64,000 nt of DNA from Thiomicrorhabdus aquaedulcis (GCF_004001325.1 NZ_AP018722.1:1922001-1986000), one strand, 5' to 3'. Shown: positions 9,757 through 18,525, numbered from the stretch's first letter. Notes: generated by a model not told the origin, from the letters alone. A program made the numbers and translations.

Positions 9757-11703
9757 TTAAACCTTTTTACCAGGCCTGGTCATTGTCATGTCGCGCTGAT
9801 TTATAACAATAAACTCGCTTAACGCCTCAGGGCAAATGGGTCGGCTAAACCAATACCCTTGCCCCACATCACACCCCAAGTCGGACAATACTTGACGTTG
9901 CTCATCGGTTTCAATCCCTTCAGCCACCACCGTCATAGACAAATCGTGCGCCAAATGAATCATGGCTTTTGCAATCGCAAATTGACGTTTATCGTCAATA
10001 ATATCAATTACAAACGCACGATCAATCTTTAAGGTATCAAACGGAAACAGCGTTAAATAGTGCAAAGATGAAAAACCGGTACCAAAATCGTCTAAAGCAA
10101 TTGAAAAACCCCTAGACTTTAACAACTCAATTTTTTCCAAACTGCGCTCTACATTATTAAGTAAAACACTTTCGGTCAGCTCAATTTGCACTCGGGCCAA
10201 ATCGACACCCAACCGCTCAAACTGCTCAATAGCCCGTTCACAAAAGACCTCATCCGCAAATTGGCGCGCCGAAACGTTAATAGAAAACTTAATATCAACA
10301 CCCAAAGCCTGCCATTTAGCAATATCCGCACCCGCTTGCGCCATTAAGGTTTCGCTTACCGCACCAATCAAACCCGTTTCTTCTGACACAGGAATAAACA
10401 CGCCCGGCGATGGCCCATGCGATCCATCGGGTAAAATCCAACGCGCCAACACTTCTGCGCCCACCATTTGACCACTCTTTAACTCAATCAATGGCTGATA
10501 ATACGGCTTAATACAGTCGGTTTTTAAGGCAGCGCGCAAGCGCGTTTGCATGTCCACCATTTCGGTGGCGTGTTCGGCCATTTCATGAGCAAAAAATGCC
10601 ATGCTTAAACCCTGGCTTTTGGCCTTAAACATAGCCGCATCGGCGTGCTGAATCAGCGCTTCGGGTGTAACGCCATCGCGTGGATACACCGCAATTCCAG
10701 CTGTCGCGCCTATGCTTAAACGATGCCCCTCAATTCTAAAAGGTGCTTCAAGTAACTGATTTATGCGCAACACACAACCTTGTAAAGCGGCGCTGCTAGT
10801 TGATTGCTGCGTTACCAACACAAACTCATCACCGCCAAAGCGCGCTATCATGGCTTGCTCTACCTCTAAACAACTGTGCTTAAAACGCCCCGCGACCTCT
10901 TGCAATAACGCATCGCCAATTGAGTGCCCATAAGCATCGTTGACATATTTAAACCGATCCAAATCAATAAACAGCACCGCAAATTCACCTGCATGCTCAC
11001 CATGAATGGTTAATTCGTCAAAATACGTGCTGTTTTGCGCAATTAATTTTTGCATATAATCGCTTAAATAACGTCGATTAGGCAAATCAGTAAGCGGATC
11101 AAACAAACCCAAGTGCTCTAACTGATGCTCGGCCAACTTACGCTCTGTAATGTCAATATTAATGGAGCGCACCCCAATAACATGCCCCGAAGGGTCTCTA
11201 ACCGTGCCGCACAAATGCTCAAGCCAGCGCACCTCGCCATCACGTTTAACCACTCTAAATTCAACTTTTTCAGGCGCGCCATCATCGTTCATGTGATGCG
11301 AATGACTTAACCAGGCCTGGCAATCGTCTTTGTAAATAATGGAATCCATAAAGCTTGGGGTTTGATAAAAATCTTCTGGCTGATAACCCGTAATAGACAA
11401 CACTGCGGGCGACACATACTGATACACACCCTCTACGGTGCGCAACGACACAAACTCTAATGAAAAGTCAGCCACCGCTTTAAACAAAAGTTTTTCGCGT
11501 TGATGCTGCTCATTACGCTCATAAATCCACCCCCAAGCTACACCCAAAAACACACTGGCAAACAGCGGTATTAACCAGCCAACTAACCCAGAATCAGACT
11601 GAATTACACTATTTTGAATGTACGCAAACGGCAAAATAAACACAAACGCCCAAAACACCGTTTTAACGTAACTTACGCGCGCCAATTTCTTAAACATTTT
11701 CAC
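9757..11703 (-). CDS. Membrane PAS-GGDEF-EAL c-di-GMP protein
   Basis: A 648-residue two-domain c-di-GMP enzyme. Two N-terminal membrane helices (about 14-30 and 40-58) are followed by a PAS/PAC domain (about 80-190, ending INIDITERKLAE), a GGDEF domain (about 200-375, intact ARFGGDEFVL) and an EAL domain (about 385-630). The EAL signature reads EVL, but the metal/catalytic stretch ALDDFGTGFSSLHYL and the closing EGIETDEQR are intact. It could act as cyclase, phosphodiesterase or both. No RxxD inhibitory site is seen before GGDEF. The gene contains two copies of the ACCAGGCCTGGT palindrome, one spanning codons close to its stop. Confidence 0.9.
   Translation of the reverse strand: MKMFKKLARVSYVKTVFWAFVFILPFAYIQNSVIQSDSGLVGWLIPLFASVFLGVAWGWIYERNEQHQREKLLFKAVADFSLEFVSLRTVEGVYQYVSPAVLSITGYQPEDFYQTPSFMDSIIYKDDCQAWLSHSHHMNDDGAPEKVEFRVVKRDGEVRWLEHLCGTVRDPSGHVIGVRSINIDITERKLAEHQLEHLGLFDPLTDLPNRRYLSDYMQKLIAQNSTYFDELTIHGEHAGEFAVLFIDLDRFKYVNDAYGHSIGDALLQEVAGRFKHSCLEVEQAMIARFGGDEFVLVTQQSTSSAALQGCVLRINQLLEAPFRIEGHRLSIGATAGIAVYPRDGVTPEALIQHADAAMFKAKSQGLSMAFFAHEMAEHATEMVDMQTRLRAALKTDCIKPYYQPLIELKSGQMVGAEVLARWILPDGSHGPSPGVFIPVSEETGLIGAVSETLMAQAGADIAKWQALGVDIKFSINVSARQFADEVFCERAIEQFERLGVDLARVQIELTESVLLNNVERSLEKIELLKSRGFSIALDDFGTGFSSLHYLTLFPFDTLKIDRAFVIDIIDDKRQFAIAKAMIHLAHDLSMTVVAEGIETDEQRQVLSDLGCDVGQGYWFSRPICPEALSEFIVINQRDMTMTRPGKKV
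9769..9780. repeat. ACCAGGCCTGGT palindrome, copy 5
   Basis: Exact, inside the last codons of the PAS-GGDEF-EAL gene, where it encodes TRPG in the divergent C-terminal tail. Confidence 0.9.
11310..11321. repeat. ACCAGGCCTGGC, one-mismatch copy of the palindrome
   Basis: 11 of 12 bases match, inside the PAS domain of the PAS-GGDEF-EAL gene. There it encodes CQAWL, a different frame from the copy at 9769. Confidence 0.7.
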
Positions 11704-11931
11704 TTAAAACAACAGCCTTTTTAAATTCATTAACTACGATTAATCCATGCAAAAAAGTCACAGACTAAAAATAAAATTTTGTAGAGTATTAGTTATATTT
11801 ATAGCAGAGTCAAAACAGCATTTTTTATTTGCCGATAAGTTTTAAACCTAGGTAATTATTCTGCCCACACACTTTGGCGGTCACTAACGAACCCATTATT
11901 CAAAATTAAGGCATTGTTTTGGTTTTTACAG

Positions 11932-11960
11932 TTGACAGGCTTAAAACAAGCCACTATAAT
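11932..11960 (+). promoter_or_regulatory. Sigma-70 promoter for tRNA-Leu and tRNA-Val
   Basis: Consensus -35 TTGACA (11932-11937) and -10 TATAAT (11955-11960) with a 17-bp spacer, 19 bases before the tRNA-Leu 5' end. It probably drives both tRNAs. Confidence 0.9.
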
Positions 11961-11979
11961 TCGCGACCACAACATGCAC

Positions 11980-12066
11980 GCCAGTGTGGTGAAATTGGTA
12001 GACACGCCGGATTCAAAATCCGGTGCCTTTAAAAGCGTGTCGGTTCGAGTCCGACCACTGGTACCA
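11980..12066 (+). tRNA. tRNA-Leu (anticodon CAA)
   Basis: An 87-nt class II tRNA. Acceptor arm GCCAGTG pairs with CACTGGT (one G-U), the anticodon loop TTCAAAA gives CAA, a long variable arm is present, the T-loop is GGTTCGAGTCC, and CCA is encoded. It reads UUG leucine codons. Confidence 0.95.
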
Positions 12067-12122
12067 TTAACTTATCGCAAGTTAATGTTTTTTGTTTTGC
12101 ACAAATCGTTTCACCTCTTTAT

Positions 12123-12199
12123 ACAACCGTAGCTCAGTTGGTTAGAGCACTACCTTGACATGGTAGGGGTCGGTGGTTCGAATCCACTCGGTTGTACCA
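12123..12199 (+). tRNA. tRNA-Val (anticodon GAC), integration target
   Basis: A 77-nt tRNA. Acceptor ACAACCG pairs with CGGTTGT, the anticodon loop TTGACAT gives GAC, the T-arm is GGTGGTTCGAATCCACT, and CCA is encoded. Its 3' 47 bases recur at 25477-25523, so this is the attachment site of the integrative element that begins immediately downstream. The gene itself remains complete. Confidence 0.95.
12153..12199 (+). repeat. attL: 47-bp core inside tRNA-Val
   Basis: The 3' part of tRNA-Val from CCTTGACATGG to the terminal CCA is repeated without mismatch at 25477-25523. The match stops at both ends, which defines the crossover region of a tyrosine recombinase. Confidence 0.92.
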
Positions 12200-12272
12200 A
12201 ATAAACGTTTAAAATCAGTAAGTTACAAAAAAATAAGCCACACATCCCTTCTCGATTCACACGCCAATTAAA

Positions 12273-12293
12273 AAAACTACACGAAAACTACAC
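12273..12293 (+). repeat. Putative integrase arm sites, tRNA-proximal end
   Basis: Two direct repeats of AAAACTACAC (12273-12282 and 12284-12293) with an 11-bp period, 74 bases inside the element. The same pair in the same orientation occurs inside the opposite end (25337-25357), which is the arrangement of arm-type binding sites. Confidence 0.65.
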
Positions 12294-12821
12294 GCTGACC
12301 AATAAACCACATTCGTTGATTTGTAACCAATGTTGCAACCAAACTCATGTCTTCTAGAAAATCTTAACTTATATAAAAAATAGAATTGATTTCAACTGCT
12401 TTCTAGACTGGGAGGAGGTTATAAAGATTAGTGCTGAAAGATGTCTATGACGCTCAACAGAGCTCCCATCAATGAACGTTGATGAGTTACTGCTAATAAA
12501 TAAAATTAATTGCCTCATAAAATAAAAATAATTCATTTATAAAATAAACTTAAGAAATTACTATTTTTTAAAACTAAAGCTTAATAAGATGCAATCAAGC
12601 AAATGAAAACCCGTCAAAATGACGGGCTAATTTTTCAAGCATTACAGTGCTTAAGAGATAAATGCTTCGCAAAGTACTGAGCCATTGTGAATTCGCATTT
12701 TTTTGAGATATGCGATTAATATTCTAAAAAATAAACGCTTGTTTAGCAATTTTTTAATTTTCACAATAAAGAGCTAAGTACCTTTTTAATTATTATTTTT
12801 ATTGTTAAAGGAAATTAAAAC
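12294..12821. other. AT-rich region without a convincing gene
   Basis: About 530 bases of AT-rich DNA between the arm repeats and the AlpA-like gene. I see a hairpin with T-tract at 12610-12636 and no open frame with a credible ribosome binding site. Left-end integrase or excisionase sites could lie here. Confidence 0.5.
12610..12636 (+). terminator. Hairpin terminator in the island left end
   Basis: CCCGTCA-AAA-TGACGGG stem-loop followed by CTAATTTTT. It may stop read-through from the tRNA operon into the island. Confidence 0.6.
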
Positions 12822-13124
12822 ATGATACAAAAAAACTTATTCGATATAGTATCTATGCAAGAAGAAGATTTAAAAACGCTAATAAGATTTGTTATTTCTG
12901 AAGTCGCAGCAAAAACACAACAAGAATTGACCGCTAAAAAATCTGAAGTTCTTCGGCCTAAACACGTGCAATGTTTGTTGGGGTGCTCTCGCTCGCATTT
13001 AGATCTGCTAAGTCAAAAAGATCCAAAATTTCCAAAAGTCATTCGGCTGGGCTCACGATGGACGGGCTATTTAAAATCGGATATAGATACTTACCTGAAA
13101 ACTCTGGGCTCAACCATTCATTAA
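12822..13124 (+). CDS. AlpA-like small DNA-binding protein (possible excisionase/regulator)
   Basis: A 100-residue protein. Residues about 48-95 (VQCLLGCSRSHLDLLSQ... FPKVIRLGSRWTGYLKSDIDTYL) match the MerR/AlpA-type winged helix pattern: a recognition-helix segment, then a G-x-R-W turn, then an acidic helix. AlpA-family proteins regulate integrase genes or act as excision factors in P4-like elements. The N-terminal 45 residues are amphipathic and unassigned. A clear Shine-Dalgarno (AAAGGAAA) precedes the ATG. Position near the tRNA end supports an element-maintenance role, but excision activity is inference. Confidence 0.65.
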   Translation: MIQKNLFDIVSMQEEDLKTLIRFVISEVAAKTQQELTAKKSEVLRPKHVQCLLGCSRSHLDLLSQKDPKFPKVIRLGSRWTGYLKSDIDTYLKTLGSTIH

Positions 13125-13264
13125 ATGTATCTTATATACAAGACGACGATCAAAATATTGACGCCGTCTTAAAACACTAACGCGCTTTGACCACCTTCAA
13201 TTTTTTAAACAAAACAGCCTTTTAATAAAAAATTAATTAAAGACACAAAACAAATAAATAATTA

Positions 13265-13423
13265 GAGACCTTTGCACGAGTCAATGCACGAATAAAAATG
13301 GTTAAAATTCACCTGATTTTTGTTGAAAAACTTGCGAATAGCTCGCTATTCACTGCGTTTTCCGCCGCAATCAGGCAAATTTTTCCTCATTTTTCTTTCG
13401 CACCTGACTCGTGCAAAGGTCTC
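13265..13423. mobile_element. 159-bp MITE with 18-bp terminal inverted repeats
   Basis: Perfect terminal inverted repeats GAGACCTTTGCACGAGTC at 13265-13282 and 13406-13423, flanked on both sides by AATTA (13260-13264 and 13424-13428), a likely 5-bp target duplication. It has no coding capacity. An internally deleted relative is at 43409-43487, a lone terminus at 23349-23366 and a short degenerate end near 43881. The parent transposase is not in the window. Confidence 0.8.
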
Positions 13424-13466
13424 AATTAATTAATTATATTATTTAATTTTTTAATTAATTTTTTAA

Positions 13467-13603
13467 TTAATTTCGCGACTTTAATTCTTTCAAAAACTCT
13501 ACGCCGCTACTAGCGAAATCACGAGCAATCACTTCCACAAAATGCTGTTAGGGATTTCAGAAAACTTATTTTCAAGCCCTTGTTGTAGTTGTTTAATATC
13601 CAT
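13467..13603 (-). pseudogene. Small hypothetical protein, about 45 aa, frameshifted
   Basis: From ATG at 13603 the frame reads MDIKQLQQGLENKFSEIPN and then breaks. One base later the same strand continues HFVEVIARDFASSGVEFLKE to a stop at 13467. Adding one base gives 45 residues. I do not recognise the family. It follows the polyvalent-protein fragment on the same strand and may be a relic of the same mobile gene cluster. Confidence 0.4.
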
Positions 13604-13680
13604 TTAGTGTCTTTATCCAGTTACTTACCAAGGTTAACGTTATGAGGAAGTCGCTATCTTTGTTAGGGATTGTTTGCTTA

Positions 13681-14093
13681 TCAGGAAGTGTCACGTTCCG
13701 GCGCGTGCAAAGCGTAAAGATACAGCCCCATAACCTCACTGGTAATGCTGTTTTTAGACATGCTTGTTATGGACTTTTCTACCTGGCGGCCAAAGTCTTG
13801 CACCTTAGAAGGTAAGATGGCTAAGAAGCGTTGAATACCGCTGTAAATGTCCGGCGCTTTGCCTTTGGTTTCTGTATCAAGCGCATCTTGCAACTGCTTA
13901 ACGCGCTCAAAGCGGTCGTACTCGTTTTTCTTAATCTCTTCTGCCTTAGTCCATTTAGCCAATAATTCATTAGCCTCTTGGTCAGTAGGCGCGGCAACTT
14001 CTTCTTGCGGGTCTTTACGGCTAAACACTAGGTTAGGTGAATCGGCTTGGTCTGGGTCGAATGCGGCGTTGATTGAGCGGATTTGGTTTGGCT
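13681..14093 (-). pseudogene. C-terminal fragment of a large polyvalent-type mobile-element protein
   Basis: An open frame without a start, ending at 13681. It contains INAAFDPDQADSPNLVFSRK near its beginning and EVMGLYLYALHAPERD at its end. Such segments are typical of the very large multidomain proteins carried by conjugative elements and phages, where the INAAFDP-like string links an upstream toxin/enzyme domain to downstream parts. The frame is cut at 14094 by the left end of the composite IS. It is a remnant and not expected to function. Confidence 0.5.
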
Positions 14094-14159
14094 TGTAATG
14101 GTCTAATAAACCTGTAGGGTTTCATAGCCTATAATTACCTCAACTATAGGATATGGATC

Positions 14160-14446
14160 ATGACCGATAACAGCAGAAAAGATCGCATTAATGTAACGCC
14201 CAAACAAAAACACGAATACGCCAGATTGATGGTGCAAGACAATTACACCAACAAACAAATTATGGAAATTTCCGGCGCGGCCGCCCCTGCAGTCACGCGT
14301 TGGAAAAAGCAATATCTCGCTGAACAACGCGGTGAAATGATCGAAGGCAAAATCCCCTTGGATGCCGATAAACGGCTCATACATGAGCTCAAACAAGAAC
14401 TCGCCGAGGCAAGAGAGGATATACGACTATTAAAAAGGCCACAGCC
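14160..14446 (+). pseudogene. IS3-family OrfA, truncated by IS insertion
   Basis: Residues 1-93 are a normal IS3 OrfA: a helix-turn-helix (VTPKQKHEYARLMVQDNYTN...) and a leucine-rich coiled coil ending EAREDIRLLK. At 14447 the terminus of another IS enters and the frame runs into foreign sequence, ending at 14492. The normal programmed frameshift site is lost. Confidence 0.75.
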
Positions 14447-14518
14447 TGGACTGGCTACAATCCTTCGTACACAAAGACACGTTAAAATGTGACTTAAAAA
14501 TACGAATAGGAATTGAAC

Positions 14519-15286
14519 ATGAAACATCAAAAACGCTATGACGACCAACTCAAACAGCAAGCCATTGAAATGGCGCTAGAAGGTTCAAAATCCGTGGCAC
14601 AAATCGCCCGAGATTTAGACATAAAAGACAACACTCTTTACGGTTGGGTTGATAAACATCGTCGTGATAATCCTGATAAAGCTTCAACTAAACTGGTTGT
14701 CGCAAAACGCCCCAAAAAACCGCACTATTATCCCGTGGGTAAAGAATTGCCAAACATTCCCAATCACCTAAATCGAGAATTTAATCCGCCTAATATCAAC
14801 ACCCACTGGGTCGGCGACATTACCTACATTCGTTCACATCAAGGATGGAGTTATTTGGCCACGGTGATGGACTTAGGCAATAAGGAGATCGTTGGCTATG
14901 AGATCTCAAAAACCCCCGATGCTCAGTTAGCCAAGCGCGCCTTAATCAATGCCATTGCCAAGCATCAACCGGATACAACGCAATTAATGTTTCACTCAGA
15001 TCAAGGGGTGCAATATACAGCCAATCTGTTTAAGGATTGTTTAGCGTTACACAAAATCACCCAAAGCATGAGTCGTCGCGGGAATTGTTGGGACGATGCG
15101 GTACAAGAGCGATTTTTTCGCAACCTAAAAACGGAGTACCTCAATGACTTGAGTTTTATAAATCATCAATCCGTTGTTGATGCGGTTGAAAAATACATTG
15201 GCTTTTACAACCATAAAAGACTCAACTCGGCGATTGATTATTTAACCCCAGTCCAAAAAAGACTGGAAATGCAAAAATTGGCTTAG
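14519..15286 (+). pseudogene. Chimeric transposase: OrfA of one IS fused to OrfB of another
   Basis: Residues 1-62 (MKHQKRYDDQ... STKLVVA) are nearly identical to the OrfA at 59890-60189. From KRPKKPHYYPVGKE on, it is an rve/DDE integrase domain with the acidic residues in GDITYI, FHSDQG and QERFFRNLK. The fusion is in frame, so a 255-residue hybrid could be made, with the DNA-binding domain of one IS and the catalytic core of another. The OrfB N-terminal domain is missing, so transposition is doubtful. Confidence 0.75.
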
Positions 15287-15330
15287 AAAGCCTACAGAAA
15301 TACTTGACCATTACACAGAGCAAGGCCGGT

Positions 15331-15675
15331 TCAATTTTTAGATGCCCTTTGACGCTTGTTCTTGATTTTCTTTTGTTGTAGCTCAAATCGTTCCTGAAGG
15401 CTAATCTCAGGCTCAACATACAAGCTAAGTAAATCTTTAACCATCAATAAGGGTATCATTACCTTTATCATATTTTCAGTAGAAACGGGTCTGCCTTGTT
15501 CCAGCCGTTTAATCGTTCCCACGCTCACGCCAGTATGAACAGACAATTCTTCTTGAGTGACATTCATGCTTAATCTTTTTGCTTGAATCACGTTGCCAAG
15601 CTGCTTAACAGCCTGTTCGATAGGCATGTTATTACCCGGTACATATCGACCACCTAGTTTGCTATTGGTATTCAT
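15331..15675 (-). CDS. hipB: HipB-like antitoxin/XRE regulator
   Basis: A 114-residue helix-turn-helix protein. The Cro/CI-type domain spans about 20-78 (KQLGNVIQAKRLSMNVTQEE... GVSVGTIKRLEQGR) and the C-terminus is basic (KKIKNKRQRASKN). HipB proteins bind the operator of their own operon and neutralise HipA. Its ATG overlaps the hipA stop by 4 bases, so the two are translationally coupled. Here hipB is downstream of hipA, opposite to the E. coli order. Confidence 0.8.
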   Translation of the reverse strand: MNTNSKLGGRYVPGNNMPIEQAVKQLGNVIQAKRLSMNVTQEELSVHTGVSVGTIKRLEQGRPVSTENMIKVMIPLLMVKDLLSLYVEPEISLQERFELQQKKIKNKRQRASKN

Positions 15676-16985
15676 AATCCGAACTCCATACCATTTGAAT
15701 CCGTCTCAGGTTGGCTATCCGATTCAGAGTCCAACTCAATTAACGCCTCGTTAATATGCTTTTCAATCGCCTCTTTCTTGGCTTGTTTTACATCAGCTTT
15801 ATAGGCAAAGACGCTCCATTGTTTTACGGCATCTTTAACCTGTTCAATAACGGTCAGTTTTTGAGTGTCGTCAAGCGACAGAGCCGCTGACTCTGCAAGT
15901 AAGTCACCCAAGTGAATATTCAAACCCTTGCCGTTAATAAGCAGGTTGTGCTCTCTTGTCCAAGCGTTTGGATTTCTCTCATTATAGGCATGAGTCACAT
16001 CATAAGCCGGAGCCAATGACCAACGACCTTCTTTTGAGAGAATGAATGAGAAGTTTTTAGTGTGATCGTCACGATTGACCGCTAGAACATTAAACACCAT
16101 TCGTCTAAAAGCTTCCTCCTGGTCAGATAACGGCAAGTCAAGATTAACAACGGATGCAAAATAATCACGATAGCTGCCTGATTGGAATTCATTGAAATCA
16201 ATGCCGGTTAAGGCGCATAAGGTTTGAACGTGAATCTTTTCATTATTAACACGATCAAAACGTTTAGTAACAAAATGTTTTCTATCTCCATCACCTAGTA
16301 AATAGCAATCCATCATGTCAACCTTGGCTTCTTTTGACATTAAAAAATAGGCGTATTCAATGTTTGAGTAGCCTTGCGGGTCACAGTCAATGCTATTAGC
16401 ATCTACACCATCAAATTTAATAAGGTAATGCTCAAATCCTTCGGGAACATCATATTGTCCAGAAATGATGTTCTTAAATCCTTTATCCGCTCCGATAAGT
16501 GCTTTTGGCCTTGCACCACCCGCTGATGAGCCAATGGAAATTAATTCACTTGATACTTTGCAGATATTTCCGTTTATGGCACTTCTTGCATCTTGAACAA
16601 GTTTATTAACTTGCAATGAAACTTGATAGTTACTTTTATAGGACTCTTGGGGCTCAAACTCTAAAGCACCAATGGCTTTTTTGCCAACATAAGAAAGGCG
16701 TTGAAGAGCATTAATACTTATAGCTGAAACCCCTTTTTTAGCATAATAAGAGTTAATGACCTGATTACCAAACCGGTCGGGCAAGGCATCGGAAATGAAT
16801 TCAGGAAGGCCTTTAAAGGTATTGTTAGAAACTCTGTTGCTATATCGTCCTTGTGATAACGGCATCAAAAACGGAGAGATTTCCAGCCCATTTCTTTGAT
16901 AAGAATAATCGTACTCAAAGACAATCTTTCCGTTATCTATCGCCAAGTACCCAACGGTTTCCCCATATAATTTAACAGACAACAT
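15672..16985 (-). CDS. hipA: HipA-like serine/threonine kinase toxin
   Basis: A 437-residue HipA-family kinase, full length. Visible are the N-subdomain (VKLYGETVGYLA... LPDRFGNQVINSYY), the Gly/Ser-rich nucleotide loop SIGSSAGGARPKALI near residue 150, the catalytic-loop motif VNRDDHTKNFSFI near 300, and the Mg-binding APAYDVTHAYN near 330. E. coli HipA phosphorylates glutamyl-tRNA synthetase and induces dormancy; this target is not known. It heads a two-gene operon with hipB in the island and would promote element retention. Confidence 0.85.
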   Translation of the reverse strand: MLSVKLYGETVGYLAIDNGKIVFEYDYSYQRNGLEISPFLMPLSQGRYSNRVSNNTFKGLPEFISDALPDRFGNQVINSYYAKKGVSAISINALQRLSYVGKKAIGALEFEPQESYKSNYQVSLQVNKLVQDARSAINGNICKVSSELISIGSSAGGARPKALIGADKGFKNIISGQYDVPEGFEHYLIKFDGVDANSIDCDPQGYSNIEYAYFLMSKEAKVDMMDCYLLGDGDRKHFVTKRFDRVNNEKIHVQTLCALTGIDFNEFQSGSYRDYFASVVNLDLPLSDQEEAFRRMVFNVLAVNRDDHTKNFSFILSKEGRWSLAPAYDVTHAYNERNPNAWTREHNLLINGKGLNIHLGDLLAESAALSLDDTQKLTVIEQVKDAVKQWSVFAYKADVKQAKKEAIEKHINEALIELDSESDSQPETDSNGMEFGL

Positions 16986-17332
16986 ATCAACCTCTAAAGC
17001 AAATATTAAATATTAATAGATAATATATTAGACTTTATTTAAGTATAGTCCAGCTAATTTGAGTCCAAAGCTGAAATGACTTGAGATGGGTGGTGTAGGT
17101 GTGATTGGGAGAGATTGAAAGCAATCTAATGTCGGACAGGCTGTTAACGTGTTTAAACACCTTTTCGGGTTAGGCGTGGATTGGGTAGATTAAAGCACTA
17201 AAACTAATTTCAATAAGGTGTATGGCGCTTACTCTGTCAATGTCGTATTCAATAGACCTTAATTAACTGGAGTGGTTACACTATTTCGTACCTAGATGAT
17301 GTTATAAAATCACCATCCAAAGGAGACCCGAA

Positions 17333-17620
17333 ATGGCCAATGCAAAATACGACCTTGAACTTAAAAAAGAAGTTATTGACGCCATCGTCAATGGTGGAAG
17401 AAGTTCAGCTCAAGCCGCAAGAGATTATGAGTTACCCGTTACCGTTGTTTACACTTGGGTTCGTGCACATAAACTTAAAAATGATTTGGCTGTGATTCCA
17501 AAACTCTCGGAATCTCTAGAACAAGAAAATAAACGGCTTAAAAAAGAACTCGCTCAAGCCAAAATGGAGCGAGACATCTTAAAAAAAGCCACCGCATACT
17601 TCGCCAGTCTCGAGAAATAA
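17333..17620 (+). CDS. IS3-family OrfA
   Basis: A 95-residue helix-turn-helix protein (ELKKEVIDAIVNGGRSSAQAARDY... VVYTWVRAHK) with a leucine-zipper-like coiled coil in the C-terminal half (LEQENKRLKKELAQAKMERD). It binds the IS ends. A -1 frameshift on the A7 run near its end produces the OrfAB transposase. Confidence 0.9.
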   Translation: MANAKYDLELKKEVIDAIVNGGRSSAQAARDYELPVTVVYTWVRAHKLKNDLAVIPKLSESLEQENKRLKKELAQAKMERDILKKATAYFASLEK

Positions 17621-17667
17621 AGTATGCGTGGATACAAAAGCATCGAGAAGAATTCCCGCTTGTACTG

Positions 17668-18525
17668 ATGTGTAAGGTATTAAACGTGCCCGTCAGCAGC
17701 TTTAATAGCTGGCTAAAATTAGACCCCACAGATAAGGCAGCCGAACAAAAAGAGAATACTGATTTGGTTAAAGAGACCTTCGGCATCTTAAAAGGAAATG
17801 CAGGAGCAAGAGGCATAAAAGGTTATTTAACCAACGAAAAGAAAGTGACGATGAGTCGGCGTAAGATTGCTCGAATCATGCGAGAACAAGGCCTAATCGT
17901 CCACACTCGTAAGAAGTTTAAGAAAGCCAGCAGTGCGGCCATTAATGACCCAAAAATACAGCCAAACTTACTCAAACGGGAGTTTAAAGTCAGCTACCTC
18001 AACCAAGTATGGGTCGGTGACATAACGCAAGTTAAAACCCAGCAAGGCTGGATGTACTTGGCCACCTACATTGACCTCTACTCAAGAAAAGTAGTCGGAT
18101 GGGCATTGGAATCGCATATGCGCTCAGAGCTCATCGAAACCGCATTAAAAAGAGCACTGTGGAATCGTAAACCACCAAAAGGACTGATGGTTCACACGGA
18201 CCAAGGCAGTCAATTTATCAGTAATGCTTACCGCAAGCTGATTGCCCATTGGGGCATTAAGCAAAGCATGAGTCGTCGCGGAAATTGTTGGGATAATGCC
18301 GTTATTGAAAGCTTCTTTAAGTCTTTCAAAACAGAAACCGTTTATCAGCTTACAAAATTAATCGACCAACAAGAAATGCGTTGGCTGGTTTCGGAATATA
18401 TGGGGCACTACAACCACATCAGGCCACACAGCTCGAACGGTTATATTGCGCCTGCAAAGTTCGAGCAAATAAGGCTAGACCGACTAAAAGAAATTGAAGA
18501 AAATCTAGGTACGAAAAAGTGTTGA
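17668..18525 (+). CDS. IS3-family OrfB transposase
   Basis: A 285-residue frame from the ATG. The frame continues upstream (KYAWIQKHREEFPLVLMCKV) to the slippage site, so the natural product is an OrfAB fusion. It has an HTH_21 domain followed by the rve catalytic domain, with DDE residues in VWVGDITQVK, VHTDQGSQF and ESFFKSFKTE. Complete and probably active. Confidence 0.9.
   Translation: MCKVLNVPVSSFNSWLKLDPTDKAAEQKENTDLVKETFGILKGNAGARGIKGYLTNEKKVTMSRRKIARIMREQGLIVHTRKKFKKASSAAINDPKIQPNLLKREFKVSYLNQVWVGDITQVKTQQGWMYLATYIDLYSRKVVGWALESHMRSELIETALKRALWNRKPPKGLMVHTDQGSQFISNAYRKLIAHWGIKQSMSRRGNCWDNAVIESFFKSFKTETVYQLTKLIDQQEMRWLVSEYMGHYNHIRPHSSNGYIAPAKFEQIRLDRLKEIEENLGTKKC

Larger units (their letters stand above)
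14094..15315 (+). mobile_element. Composite IS3-family remnant: one IS nested in another, then deleted
   Basis: Outer ends are related inverted repeats: the left starts TGTAATGGTCTAATAAAC and the right end, reversed, starts TGTAATGGTCAAGTATTT. Inside the first element's orfA lies the terminus TGGACTGGCTACAATCC (14447), which is the end of the other IS (the 58951-60262 element). About 259 bases of that second IS follow, and at about 14705 the sequence switches back to the first element's orfB. No target duplication is visible around the outer ends. The event is an insertion followed by a deletion. Confidence 0.8.

Noticed and set aside
12294-12821. Riboswitch or regulatory RNA
   Set aside because: Only one simple terminator-like hairpin; no conserved riboswitch core that I can recognise.
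13424-13470. Possible origin of replication or short tandem repeat in the AATTAATT run
   Set aside because: Low-complexity AT sequence next to a MITE target; no DnaA boxes or iterons seen.
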